Both the position numbers and the translations under genes were made by a program. A stretch of 64,000 bases of DNA from Sva-07 sp963774765 (GTDB taxonomy: Bacteria > Actinomycetota > Acidimicrobiia > Acidimicrobiales > Ilumatobacteraceae): the NCBI GenBank assembly GCA_963774765.1, contig CAVZGP010000030.1, positions 332,262 through 396,261 on the forward strand, read 5' to 3'. The notes below the pieces were generated by a model. The model was not told the DNA's origin. It was given only the letters and a program-made list of their open reading frames with translations, and ran no database searches. Shown piece by piece: positions 24,657 to 34,560 of the stretch (its first letter is position 1; every line of letters begins with the position of its first letter).

Positions 24657-27236
24657 ATGGTCAAGGGGCTGCCGTCGGGAACGGTCACCTTCCTGTTCAC
24701 CGACATCGAGGGGAGTACCCGGATCCTGCGCGATCTTGGCGAGCGGTACAACGAGCTCCTCGACCTGCATCACCGGCTCCTGCGCGAGGTGTGGACGAAA
24801 CATCGAGGTGTCGAGGTGTTGATCGAAGGCGATGCATTCTTCGTGGCGTTCGCCGACGCGTCCGACGCCCTCGCAGCGGCGGTTGACGGCCAACGTGTGC
24901 TCGCTGCTGCCGACTGGCCGACCGGGAATCCGGTCAAGGTCCGGATGGGCCTGCACGCGGGTTATGCCCGGCCGGTCGACGACGACTATCGAGCACTGGC
25001 CGTGCACCAGGCTGCACGCGTCGTCGACGCCGCGAATGGTGGGCAGATCCTGGCGACCGATGAGGTGATCGCGTTGTCGGGCGATGCCGAGATCGACCTG
25101 ACCGAACTCGGGAGATACCGGGTGAGCGACTTCGACGAGCCGATCACGCTCTACCGCGTGTCGGCGTCGGATCTCGACGGTGACGCTCGCCCACCGCGGG
25201 TCCGGCCGGCGGACAGTCACAACCTCGTCCGCCCGGCCACGTCGATGGTCAATCGCGTCGGCGAGCAGGCAGACCTGGCGGAGAGCACGCGGCCGGGCCG
25301 CGTGGTGACGATCCTCGGACCCGGCGGTGCCGGCAAGACGAGGCTGTCGATCGAGGTCGGCCTCAACGTGGTCGAGCAGTGGTCGGACGGGGTGTGGTTC
25401 GTCGACCTCGCGCCGCTCTCGGAGGGCGAGGTCGTGGCGATGGCGGTCGCCCTGGCGGTCAACGCGCCGTCCACGCGCGGCAACGATGCCCTCACCGACG
25501 TCGTGGCCCACCTGGCCGATCGCTCGATGCTGCTGGTGCTCGACAACTGTGAGCACCTCATCGAGCCCATCTCACGACTCGTCAATGAGCTGCTCGAGCG
25601 CTGTCCGCGACTCGGTGTGCTCGCCACCAGCCGTGTCCCGCTCGGTCTGATCGGCGAGTCGATCTACCGACTCGACCCGCTCGGGGCCGTCGATGCCGAG
25701 TCGGACGCGGTCAGGCTGTACGTGGAGCGCAGCGGCCACCGCGGCATTGCCGATCTGGGCGACATCGTCGAGCTGTGCCGTGCGATCGACGGGCTGCCGT
25801 TGGCAATCGAACTCGCCGCGACGCGATCGCACCTCCTGACACCTGCCGAGATGACCGAACGGATGCGCGCCGGTGTGGCGGTCGTGTCGACTCGCGACCC
25901 GACGGTGCCCGACCGTCAACGCAGCCTCGACCGTCTGCTCGACTGGAGTCTCGATCTCCTGGTTCCCGACGAACTCCGCGTGCTGACCCGCCTGGCGGTG
26001 TTCGCCGACGGGTTCGACGTGTCGCTCGCCGAGGCGGTCGCGGGCGACGAGGCCGTGCCCGTCGCTCGGGTGCCGGAGCTCGTCTGGTCGCTCATCGACT
26101 GGTCGCTCATCGTGCGCGAGGTCGCGGCGGGAACCTCTCGGTACGTGTTGCCCTCGACCGTGCGGTCGTACATGTTGGAAGGTGCCGACGAGCACGAACT
26201 CATGGCGAGCAGGATCCGGCTCGCCGACGCGTTGGTCGACCGGTTGGGCCCCGAGCGCACCCTGTCGAGTCGATGGGTGACCGAGTTCGGCATCGAGCTG
26301 GAGAACGTGCGCGCCGTGGTCGCGCACGCCGAGATCCCCGACCCGATCGCGCGGCCGCTGGCGTGGTCGATCGGCCAGTACCACGATGTCACGTCGTCGT
26401 ACCGGTCCGGGATCTCCGAGGTGGCGCGCTGCATCGACCAACGCCCGGATCCAGGGCCGGATCTCGTCGCGCTGCTCACGCTCCAGGCCGATCTCCACCT
26501 TCGTCTCGGAGAGCTGGCAGATGCCGAACGGCTCGGCGAGCGTGCCGCTGCGCTGGTCGAGCAGGTCGGCGTTCCGGCCTTCGACGACATGGGGGTCGTG
26601 CGCACCAAGGGCGAGCTGGCGTTGCGGTCGGACGATCCCGAGACCGCCTTGCGACTGGCTGACGCCGCGTTGGGCGCCGGCGTCGCGACCCCGCGGGGCG
26701 AAGCTCGGCTGTGGAACCTCGCGGCGATCGCCCACAATTCCTTGGGCGACTCACGAGCGGCCGTCGACGCTCTCGATCACTGCCTTCGGGCGGAGGAAGC
26801 GGCCGGTCTCGAGACGTTCCTCGCGAACACGCACGGCAACTTCGCCGAGGTGCTGTTGGCGCTGGGCGATCCCGCAGGCGCGGCGAAGCACCAATTGGCG
26901 GCGCTCGAGTGGGCTCGCTCGATGGGCGACTCGACGCTGATTGCGTACTCACAGATGATCGCCGCACGGTTCGCGCTGGACGAAGGGTCGGCTGTCGATG
27001 CAGTGAGGATGCAATCAGCCGCCGACGTGGCCCTCGCGAGCAAGGGCCTGTTGCTGTATTCCGGCGATGCGGAGCAGCGGGCGGCATTGCTCGACGCCGG
27101 TCGCGAGGTGCTGGGTGAGGCCGAGTTCGAGCGGGCCCGACTCGAAGGTGAGTCCACGTCCGCCGATCGGCTCGCCGACCAGACCGACGCAATCCTGCGA
27201 CGCAGAGCCGCGTCGCCATCGACACCTGGAGGTTGA
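24657..27236 (+). CDS. class III adenylyl/guanylyl cyclase - NTPase - TPR signalling protein
   Basis: An 859-residue soluble multidomain regulator. Residues 1-170 are a class III cyclase domain with both metal-binding Asp residues in place (FLFTDIEGST and EGDAFFVAF) and the usual MGLHAG strand. Residues about 190-520 form an AAA/STAND-type NTPase with Walker A GPGGAGKT, Walker B LLVLDNCEH and a GLPLAIELAATR motif. Residues about 560-850 are TPR-like helices. Such proteins couple ligand or partner sensing to cyclic nucleotide production. A strong GGGGAGGAG ribosome-binding site precedes the ATG. The stop lies 2 bp before the ATG of the protease gene, whose ribosome-binding site is inside this gene, so the pair is translationally coupled. 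Confidence 0.88.
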   Translation: MVKGLPSGTVTFLFTDIEGSTRILRDLGERYNELLDLHHRLLREVWTKHRGVEVLIEGDAFFVAFADASDALAAAVDGQRVLAAADWPTGNPVKVRMGLHAGYARPVDDDYRALAVHQAARVVDAANGGQILATDEVIALSGDAEIDLTELGRYRVSDFDEPITLYRVSASDLDGDARPPRVRPADSHNLVRPATSMVNRVGEQADLAESTRPGRVVTILGPGGAGKTRLSIEVGLNVVEQWSDGVWFVDLAPLSEGEVVAMAVALAVNAPSTRGNDALTDVVAHLADRSMLLVLDNCEHLIEPISRLVNELLERCPRLGVLATSRVPLGLIGESIYRLDPLGAVDAESDAVRLYVERSGHRGIADLGDIVELCRAIDGLPLAIELAATRSHLLTPAEMTERMRAGVAVVSTRDPTVPDRQRSLDRLLDWSLDLLVPDELRVLTRLAVFADGFDVSLAEAVAGDEAVPVARVPELVWSLIDWSLIVREVAAGTSRYVLPSTVRSYMLEGADEHELMASRIRLADALVDRLGPERTLSSRWVTEFGIELENVRAVVAHAEIPDPIARPLAWSIGQYHDVTSSYRSGISEVARCIDQRPDPGPDLVALLTLQADLHLRLGELADAERLGERAAALVEQVGVPAFDDMGVVRTKGELALRSDDPETALRLADAALGAGVATPRGEARLWNLAAIAHNSLGDSRAAVDALDHCLRAEEAAGLETFLANTHGNFAEVLLALGDPAGAAKHQLAALEWARSMGDSTLIAYSQMIAARFALDEGSAVDAVRMQSAADVALASKGLLLYSGDAEQRAALLDAGREVLGEAEFERARLEGESTSADRLADQTDAILRRRAASPSTPGG

Positions 27237-27238
27237 CC

Positions 27239-28672
27239 ATGTCCAACATCGATGACACCGACCCCGACGACGGCGAACCCGCCGATGACGGGCGGAACTA
27301 TCGCGACCGCATCGCCATGCTCCCCGGTGACCCACCCATCGCGTATCGCCCCGGCCGGTTTCTCCTCGACGAGGAGTCATTCACGGCGTTGGCCGGATCC
27401 GGATACTTCGACGACCACGACTACACGACCCGGCCTGTCTTCGTGGAATTCGACGACAGCGACGATGGCGAACCGACCCTCGTCACCCCGGAGTTCGGTC
27501 AGTGGCACCTGGTCGAAGGTGTCGCGGACGCGCCGGCCGAGGTCGACGAACTGGTGGAGCTCGGCGTGGAGGCTGCCCTCGACATCGTGTACTTCGCGAA
27601 CGACGCCGACTGTTGTGGCTGTCCGCCGCATCCTGCGTACGCCGCTGAGATCGCCGCCAATCCCTGGACCGCCAATCCCTGGAAGGCGAACCCGTGGAAG
27701 GCGAACCCGTGGAAGGCCAATCCGTGGACCGCGAATCCGTGGAAGGCCAATGCCGAGTCGTTGAACCTGTTGGCGACGGGCAAGGCACCGATGAGTTCGG
27801 TGATGCCCGCTCCGCTCGGCGCCGAGCCGTTGCGGCCACACCGCGGCGGCGGTCCCACCAACGGCGTGGTGATCGGCGTGCTCGACAGTGGGCTCGCGGG
27901 CGGCTGGGACAACGCCGACCAGTACCGCCCCGAGCTGCTCGGGCTCAGCACGCCCGACCTCGCGCGCATCTCCGGTCCGAAGGATCTGCCGTCGAGGCCG
28001 ATGGGCGGCCGGCTGGCCGACAACTACCTCGATCCGGTCGCCGGGCACGGCACCTTCATCGCCGGGATCATCGAGCAACTCACCCCAGGATGCACGATCA
28101 GGGTGCAGCGCGTCTTCGAGCCCCAGGGTGACGTCAGCGTGGCGACGCTCGCCTCCGTGCTGCGGCGCCTGATGAGATCGGTCAGTCCGACGATCGTCAA
28201 CTTCTCGTTCGGGGGAACCGGACGGAGCCGGATGTTCGAAACGGTCATCCATCACTACCACGCCCGCGGCGTCGTCTTCGTGGCCGCGGCCGGCAACGAA
28301 GGTTCGTGTGTCGAGCAGTACCCGGCGGCGTTGCCGTCGGTGATCGGCGTGGCCGGACTCGGCCCGACCGGCCCGGCCGAGTGGTCGAATTACGGCACCT
28401 GGGTCGATGCGTGCGCGCCCGGTACCGACTTGGTGAGTTCGTTCTTCGCGGACTTCGACGGCGACATGCCGCCCATCAACGGACTCGATCCCGACGACTT
28501 CGACCAATGGGCCACGTGGACCGGCACGTCGTTCGCTGCGCCCGTCGTGGTGGCGGCGTTGGCTCGCGAGATGGTCGCCTCCGGATGCACTGCGAAGCAG
28601 GCGGTCGATCGCATCGTGCGCGCCCCGCACCTCGCCCGGCTGGCGTACATGGGCACGGTCGTCAACTACTGA
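27239..28672 (+). CDS. subtilisin-like (S8) serine protease with NPW repeats
   Basis: A 477-residue protease without signal peptide. The catalytic triad is complete: D216 (IGVLDSGLAG), H270 (AGHGTFIAG) and S431 (TGTSFAAPVV), with the oxyanion Asn in AAGNEG (N353). Residues 1-140 form an acidic N-terminal domain of unknown type with a cysteine cluster (DADCCGCPP). Residues 141-170 are six perfect-register NPW(T/K)A pentapeptides. An N-terminal prodomain of the usual subtilase type is absent, suggesting cytoplasmic action. A TTG two codons upstream could also start translation, but the ATG at 27239 has the GGAGG site at the right distance. The pairing with the cyclase/NTPase protein suggests regulated proteolysis. 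Confidence 0.88.
   Translation: MSNIDDTDPDDGEPADDGRNYRDRIAMLPGDPPIAYRPGRFLLDEESFTALAGSGYFDDHDYTTRPVFVEFDDSDDGEPTLVTPEFGQWHLVEGVADAPAEVDELVELGVEAALDIVYFANDADCCGCPPHPAYAAEIAANPWTANPWKANPWKANPWKANPWTANPWKANAESLNLLATGKAPMSSVMPAPLGAEPLRPHRGGGPTNGVVIGVLDSGLAGGWDNADQYRPELLGLSTPDLARISGPKDLPSRPMGGRLADNYLDPVAGHGTFIAGIIEQLTPGCTIRVQRVFEPQGDVSVATLASVLRRLMRSVSPTIVNFSFGGTGRSRMFETVIHHYHARGVVFVAAAGNEGSCVEQYPAALPSVIGVAGLGPTGPAEWSNYGTWVDACAPGTDLVSSFFADFDGDMPPINGLDPDDFDQWATWTGTSFAAPVVVAALAREMVASGCTAKQAVDRIVRAPHLARLAYMGTVVNY
27659..27748 (+). repeat. six 15-bp coding repeats (NPWTA/NPWKA)
   Basis: Six consecutive 15-bp units encode NPWTA, NPWKA (three times), NPWTA and NPWKA. The units differ mainly at synonymous sites (AATCCC, AACCCG, AATCCG), so the repeat is old enough to have diverged in DNA while the protein pattern is retained; this implies selection on the peptide. 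Confidence 0.9.
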
Positions 28673-28696
28673 GTCGCTACTGAGGTCGCCAGGACG

Positions 28697-29581
28697 TCAG
28701 CGGGCGCAGATGTCGAGCATGTCGAGGACCGGCTGGACTCGGGCGACCTCGTGGCTTCGCAACAGATTGGCCTTGGCGATCAGCGCGAGCACCGCCATGG
28801 CGGTTTCGGCGACCCTCACCTCGTCGTGGAACAGGTGGACCGACGACGCCATCGTCACGCACACCGGCCAACCCAGCTCACGAAAGCGGAACGACTGCAG
28901 CAGGTTCTCGGTCTGGTAACGCACCCGCTCGGGGCCGTCGGGAAGGTTGAGTGCGAACCCGAACCCGGGGTCGATCCACAGCTTGTCGACGCCCGAGCCG
29001 GTGATCAGATCGAGCCGGTCGCGGAAGAAGGCCAGCTGTTCGTCGATCATCGTCTCGACGGGTGGAACGTCGGCATCGGAGCGGGCGGTGTCGCCCGGCG
29101 TGTAACAGAGGATCAGGCCCGCTCCGTGCCGCGCGATTGCCTCGTACAGCGCTGGGTCGTCGACGCGGCCGGTGAGGTTGATGACCTGCGCACCGGCGTC
29201 GATCGCGGCGAGCGCAACGCCGGTGTGGTACGTCTCCACCGACACGAGGAGACCGTTGCTGATGAGCGCGTCGATGACGGGCAGGAGTGTGCGCAGCTGG
29301 CCGTCGACGTCGACGAGGTCGGCGCTCTCGCCGGTCGACTCCGCACCGATGTCGATCATCGCGGCGCCTTCGACCGTCATGCGGCGGGCTCGGTAGAGCG
29401 CGGCGGGGACGTCGTGGGCGATGCTCTCGCGATACGTCGAGTCGCGAGACAGGTTGACCACCCCGAGCTGGTAGGGGCGGTCGTCGAAGGTCCGTCCGGC
29501 CAACTCGAAGGTGCGGATCGGGTGGTCGATCGCCCTTCGGTGTTCCTCCCACAGCGGGAGCAGGTGGTCGGGGGTGATCAT
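28697..29581 (-). CDS. dihydropteroate-synthase-fold protein (non-canonical)
   Basis: A 294-residue TIM-barrel protein of the pterin-binding family. It keeps the general pattern (GVVNLSRDS near the start, MIDIGAESTGES, LWIDPGFGFALN) but the canonical FolP strand NVTPDSFSDGG is replaced by NLSRDSTYRES, and the usual C-terminal RVHDV motif is missing. It is therefore unlikely to be the folate-pathway enzyme; pterin- or corrinoid-binding relatives have similar sequences. It converges with the protease gene (24-bp gap). No folate or methyltransferase genes lie nearby. Confidence 0.75.
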   Translation of the reverse strand: MITPDHLLPLWEEHRRAIDHPIRTFELAGRTFDDRPYQLGVVNLSRDSTYRESIAHDVPAALYRARRMTVEGAAMIDIGAESTGESADLVDVDGQLRTLLPVIDALISNGLLVSVETYHTGVALAAIDAGAQVINLTGRVDDPALYEAIARHGAGLILCYTPGDTARSDADVPPVETMIDEQLAFFRDRLDLITGSGVDKLWIDPGFGFALNLPDGPERVRYQTENLLQSFRFRELGWPVCVTMASSVHLFHDEVRVAETAMAVLALIAKANLLRSHEVARVQPVLDMLDICAR

Positions 29582-29694
29582 CGTGGTGTCGTGGTAGCGG
29601 TCATGGTCCCTCGGGTTCGAGTCCGCAGGGTAACCCCGCGTGCGGTCCCCGGTCCCGACGCAGCGGTCAGAACGTGACCGGCCACTGGTCGACG

Positions 29695-30048
29695 TCAGGG
29701 TTCCATCACCACCCAGCCGCGGCGCTGGAGTTCGGCTGCGAGTTGTTCGTCGGAGAACGCCTCGAGCGGTGCGGCACGTCGCGCGCGCTGCGCAGGCTTT
29801 CGCTCGATCGGTGTTGGTGTGGCCGGCGCCGGTGCGGGGTCGGACGTTTCGTGGGCTGCGTCGTGGAGCGCGGCGATGAACTCGTCGGCCTCGTCGCGGG
29901 TGAACTTTCCGCTGGCCTGGCGTTGCGTGAACCCCATCGGCCCGCGGGCGTCGCGGAAGTCCGAATGCCCCGCGGCCTGCAGCAGTTCGGTCAGCTCGCG
30001 CATCTGGCTGTGTGACGCGGGCGGACCCGCTGCTTGTCCGAAGGCCAT
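29695..30048 (-). CDS. hypothetical protein (117 aa)
   Basis: A small soluble protein, MAFGQAAGPPASHSQMREL to the end GWVVMEP. It has a predicted helical N-terminal domain (MRELTELLQAAGHSDFRDA, FTRDEADEFIAALHDAAHE), a proline/alanine-rich linker (PAPAPATPTP) and a short C-terminal helix-strand piece (SDEQLAAELQRRGWVVM). I recognise no family. It is divergent from the ACC deaminase gene, 27 bp apart. The much longer frame that includes it is an antisense artefact. Confidence 0.65.
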   Translation of the reverse strand: MAFGQAAGPPASHSQMRELTELLQAAGHSDFRDARGPMGFTQRQASGKFTRDEADEFIAALHDAAHETSDPAPAPATPTPIERKPAQRARRAAPLEAFSDEQLAAELQRRGWVVMEP

Positions 30049-30075
30049 CCGTTCAGTCTCGCGTACGATTCGGCC

Positions 30076-31089
30076 ATGGCGTCGCTCGATGACTTTCCCC
30101 GGTACCCGCTGACGTTCGGCCCCTCGCCGATCCATCCACTTCCTCGCCTCAGCGAACACCTCGGCGGCAAGGTCGAGATCTGGGCCAAACGCGAGGACTG
30201 CAACTCGGGGATCGCATTCGGTGGCAACAAGGTCCGCAAGCTCGAATACCTCGTGCCCGAGGCATTGGCACAGGGTTGCGACACGCTCGTGTCGATCGGC
30301 GGGGTGCAGTCGAACCACACCCGCGCCGTCACGGGAGTCGCCGCTCACGTCGGATTGAAGGCGGTCACGGTGCAGGAACACTGGGTCGACTGGCCCGACG
30401 TGGTCTACGACCGTGTCGGCAACATTCAGCTGTCGCGGATGATGGGTGGCGACGTCCGCCTCGACCCGGCCGGCTTCGACATCGGAATCCGCGACTCGTG
30501 GCAGCGCGCCCTCGATTCCGTCGTCGAATCGGGCGGCACGCCGTATGCGATCCCCGCGGGCGCGTCCGATCATCCGCTCGGTGGGCTCGGATTCGCGAAC
30601 TGGGCACGAGAGGTCGCCGATCAGGAGGCCGAGCACGACCTGTTCTTCGACCACGTGGTCGTCTGCACGGTCACCGGATCCACGCACGCCGGGATGATCG
30701 CCGGCTTCGCCCTCGAGGACCGCGCCGACCGCCACCTCATCGGGATCGATGCCTCGGCCACGCTCGCAAAGACCACCGACCAGGTGACCCGAATCGCCCG
30801 TGACACCGCAGCGAAGATCGGCGTCGACCGTGACCTGCGCGCCGAGGAGATCACCATCATCGACGGCTACCACGCCGGCATCTACGGCATCCCCGACGAG
30901 CAGACCATCGACGCCATGCGCACCTGCGCCCGGCTCGAAGGGATGATCACCGACCCGGTGTACGAGGGCAAGTCGATGGCCGGGCTCATCGGGATGATCC
31001 GCTCGGGCGAGATCCCCGCCGGGTCGCGGGTGCTGTACGCCCACCTCGGCGGCCAGCCGTGCCTGTCCGCGTACGCCGGCGTGGTCTGA
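30076..31089 (+). CDS. acdS: 1-aminocyclopropane-1-carboxylate deaminase
   Basis: A 337-residue PLP enzyme that converts ACC (the ethylene precursor) to 2-oxobutyrate and ammonia. The sequence follows Pseudomonas AcdS closely: FPRYPLTFGPSPIHPL, KREDCNSGIAFGGNKVRKLEYL with the PLP lysine K52, SIGGVQSN, YGIPDEQ, and DPVYEGKSM with YAHLGG near the end. The Glu after that Tyr and the Leu of AHLGG are the residues said to separate true ACC deaminases from D-cysteine desulfhydrases, and both are present. I chose the internal ATG at 30076; the longer start overlaps the divergent gene. It is monocistronic, with a hairpin 35 bp downstream. Confidence 0.92.
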   Translation: MASLDDFPRYPLTFGPSPIHPLPRLSEHLGGKVEIWAKREDCNSGIAFGGNKVRKLEYLVPEALAQGCDTLVSIGGVQSNHTRAVTGVAAHVGLKAVTVQEHWVDWPDVVYDRVGNIQLSRMMGGDVRLDPAGFDIGIRDSWQRALDSVVESGGTPYAIPAGASDHPLGGLGFANWAREVADQEAEHDLFFDHVVVCTVTGSTHAGMIAGFALEDRADRHLIGIDASATLAKTTDQVTRIARDTAAKIGVDRDLRAEEITIIDGYHAGIYGIPDEQTIDAMRTCARLEGMITDPVYEGKSMAGLIGMIRSGEIPAGSRVLYAHLGGQPCLSAYAGVV

Positions 31090-31092
31090 ACC

Positions 31093-31175
31093 CGCGATCT
31101 GCGCCCCCTCCGTCCCGCGACCCGATCTGCGCCCCTGGCGTCCCGGAATCCGGGACGCTCGTGCCGCAGATCGTG
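31093..31175. repeat. ~83-bp intergenic repeat, copy 1
   Basis: Direct repeat shared with 34442-34524, the copies bracketing pta-ackA. It comprises a GATCTGCGCCCCCTCCGT half and a hairpin half (see terminator). By eye the copies match at roughly 85 percent of positions. Confidence 0.8.
31124..31172 (+). terminator. hairpin element downstream of acdS
   Basis: The outer arms GATCTGCG and CGCAGATC pair perfectly, and nested inside them GCGTCCCGGA and TCCGGGACGC pair over 10 bp around one central base. A nested hairpin this strong immediately after acdS and before pta is best read as a terminator; no U-tract follows. Confidence 0.6.
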
Positions 31176-31218
31176 CGCCAGGCGGGCCGCGACGAGCGCG
31201 GCCGCTACTGTCACTCGG

Positions 31219-33294
31219 GTGGCACGCGCGGTCTACCTGACGGCGATGGGGCCGGCGAGCGGGAAGTCGATCGTTGCGCTGGGTCTGGTCGAGCTCCTGG
31301 CGCGGCGGGTGCCGCGGGTGGGCTTCTACCGACCGATCGTCCAGCGATTGCCCGACAACGACCTCGATCTGATCGGCTCGCGGTACCAGATGCCGGAGGA
31401 ACGGATCGGGTACGCGTTCACTGCCGCCGAGCGCACGCTGGCGGGCGGAGCGACCAGCGCCGGCATGGAACGGATCGTCGAACGGTTCAGGGAGATCGAG
31501 GCCGCCAGCGACTTCGTCGTCGTCGAGGGGACCGACTTCACGGGAGCATCCTCGCCGGTCGAGTTGGAGGTCAACGCCCGGATCTCCGAGCACCTCGGCG
31601 CGCCGATCGTCGCCGTGGTCGACGGATACCGCTGCACCGCGTCGGCGATCGTCGACCGGATCGCCGTCGGGCGCGATTCTCTCGGCGACGACGCGATCGC
31701 GGCGATCATCGTCAATCGGGTGGACGCGGCCGTGCTCGACCCGCTCGACGAGGCGCTCACCCACGTCGACCTCGGCCATCGGGTGTGGGCGATCCCGGAG
31801 GAGCCACGACTGCGCCGGCCATCGCTCGATCAGCTCCGTACGGCCCTCGGGGCTGAGCTCGTCGGCGGGGACCCCGACGACCTCCCGCGCCCGGTCGGGC
31901 AGATCAAGGTGGCCGCCATGTCGGTGCCGAACGTGCTCGACCATGTCGTCGACGGCACGGTCTTCATCGTGCCGGGTGACCGGTCCGACGTGATCGTTGC
32001 CGCTGCGATGACGCGGTTGTCGTCGGCGTATCCGAGCGTGTCGGGGCTGTTGCTGAGCGGTGGCCTGAGGCCCGACCCAAGGGTCATCGAGCTGATCGGC
32101 ACGCTCTCGGGCGGAACGTCGATGCCGCTGCTGGCGGTCGACACCGACACGTTCGACACGGCGATCGCCGCCAGCCACGTCGAGGGTGCCATCACGGCCG
32201 GCGATCAGCGCAAGATCGACGTTGCGCTCGGTCACTTCGAGGCACACGTCGATCTCGACGCCCTGGAGGAGCGGATCGAGGTCGGTCGCAGCGAGGTGAT
32301 GACTCCGGTCACGTTCCAGTACGAGCTGATCGAACGGGCCCGGGCTGCGCACGCCCACATCGTGTTGCCGGAGGGCACAGACGATCGGATCCTGCACGCC
32401 GCCGATCGCATCCGACGGCGCCAGGTGTGCGACCTCACGTTGCTCGGTCCGACCGACGCGGTGCGCAACCGGATCGCCGAGCTGGGGCTGCGCCTCGACG
32501 ATGTGCCCGTGATCGACCCACTCGACACCGAGCTGCTCGACCGGTTCGGTGATCGCTACTTCGAGCTGCGCGGCCACAAGGGGATCGACCGGCTCCGAGC
32601 GCACGACATCATGACCGACGTCAGCTACTTCGGCACGATGATGGTGCGCCGAGGGCCTCGTCGACGCGATGGTGTCGGGCGCTGCGCACACCACGGCGCA
32701 CACGATCCGTCCCTCGCTCGAGTTCATCAAGACCCGGCCGGGAACGTCGATCGTGTCGAGCGTGTTCCTGATGCTGCTCGCCGACCGGGTGCTCGTCTAC
32801 GGCGACTGCGCGGTCAACCCCGACCCGAACGCCGAGCAGCTCGCCGACATCGCCATCTCGTCGGCGGAGACCGCGGCGATGTTCGGCATCGAGCCACGGG
32901 TGGCGATGCTGAGCTGGTCGACGGGCGCGTCCGGCGCGGGCGCCGAGGTCGAGAAGGTGCGCGCTGCGACCGAGCGGGTGCGCCAGCTGCGACCGGACCT
33001 GAAGGTGGAGGGCCCGATCCAGTACGACGCGGCGGTCGACCTCGACGTGGCGCGCAGCAAGCTGCCCGACAGTGCCGTCGCCGGTCATGCGACGGTGTTC
33101 GTCTTCCCCGACCTCAACACGGGCAACAACACCTACAAGGCGGTGCAGCGGTCGGCCGATGCTGTCGCCGTCGGGCCGGTGCTTGCAGGGTCTCGAACAA
33201 GCCGGTCAACGACCTGTCGCGTGGTGCGACGGTCACCGACATCGTCAACACGATCGCGATCACCGCCGTCCAGGTGGGCGCCGGCCGGGCCTGA
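31219..33294 (+). CDS. pta: phosphate acetyltransferase (long form), frameshifted
   Basis: Pta interconverts acetyl-CoA and acetyl phosphate, and AckA next door makes ATP from the latter. The N-terminal part is a dethiobiotin-synthetase-like P-loop domain (MGPASGKSIVALGLVELL), then a DRTGG domain, then the catalytic PTA domain (VLPEGTDDRILHAADR, VSGAAHTTAHTIRPSL, VFPDLNTGNNTYKAVQRS, NDLSRGATVTDIVNTIAITAVQ). The frame shifts by +1 near 32646-32656 and back by two more extra bases near 33182-33196. With three bases removed the sequence is continuous, about 690 residues, normal for the long form. The start is GTG. Insertion errors are more likely than decay. Confidence 0.87.
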   Translation: MARAVYLTAMGPASGKSIVALGLVELLARRVPRVGFYRPIVQRLPDNDLDLIGSRYQMPEERIGYAFTAAERTLAGGATSAGMERIVERFREIEAASDFVVVEGTDFTGASSPVELEVNARISEHLGAPIVAVVDGYRCTASAIVDRIAVGRDSLGDDAIAAIIVNRVDAAVLDPLDEALTHVDLGHRVWAIPEEPRLRRPSLDQLRTALGAELVGGDPDDLPRPVGQIKVAAMSVPNVLDHVVDGTVFIVPGDRSDVIVAAAMTRLSSAYPSVSGLLLSGGLRPDPRVIELIGTLSGGTSMPLLAVDTDTFDTAIAASHVEGAITAGDQRKIDVALGHFEAHVDLDALEERIEVGRSEVMTPVTFQYELIERARAAHAHIVLPEGTDDRILHAADRIRRRQVCDLTLLGPTDAVRNRIAELGLRLDDVPVIDPLDTELLDRFGDRYFELRGHKGIDRLRAHDIMTDVSYFGTMMVRRGPRRRDGVGRCAHHGAHDPSLARVHQDPAGNVDRVERVPDAARRPGARLRRLRGQPRPERRAARRHRHLVGGDRGDVRHRATGGDAELVDGRVRRGRRGREGARCDRAGAPAATGPEGGGPDPVRRGGRPRRGAQQAARQCRRRSCDGVRLPRPQHGQQHLQGGAAVGRCCRRRAGACRVSNKPVNDLSRGATVTDIVNTIAITAVQVGAGRA

Positions 33295-33301
33295 GGCATC
33301 G

Positions 33302-34398
<1,097 letters not shown>

Positions 34399-34441
34399 AC
34401 GTCAGTAGTGACCGACGCCGCCCCCTCCGTCCGTCCCACGA

Positions 34442-34524
34442 CCCGATCTGCGCCCCCTCCGTTCCACGACCTGATCTGCGCCCGTGGGGTCCCGGAAAGC
34501 GGGACGCTCCTGCCACAGATCGTG
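34442..34524. repeat. ~83-bp intergenic repeat, copy 2
   Basis: Second copy of the element at 31093-31175, in the same orientation, in the 162-bp gap between ackA and the convergent reductase gene. The inner hairpin arm is partly degraded here (CCCGGAAAGCGGG). Confidence 0.8.
34473..34521. terminator. hairpin element between convergent ackA and reductase gene
   Basis: Same 49-nt layout as the hairpin after acdS: outer GATCTG/CAGATC arms and an inner GTCCCG/CGGGAC stem with a GAAAG loop. It can serve both converging genes. Confidence 0.55.
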
Positions 34525-34560
34525 CAACCGGCACCGACGGGGTGGTGCTCGGCCGGATCG

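Noticed and set aside
27659..27748. Tandem 15-bp repeat considered as a CRISPR or minisatellite
   Set aside because: The units are contiguous without spacers, in frame and encode NPW(T/K)A inside the protease gene.
29695..32730. Very long open frame on the minus strand (about 1011 codons) across acdS and pta
   Set aside because: It is antisense to acdS and pta, lacks any domain, and is a by-product of the high G+C. Only its last 117 codons are kept as a gene, with their own start.
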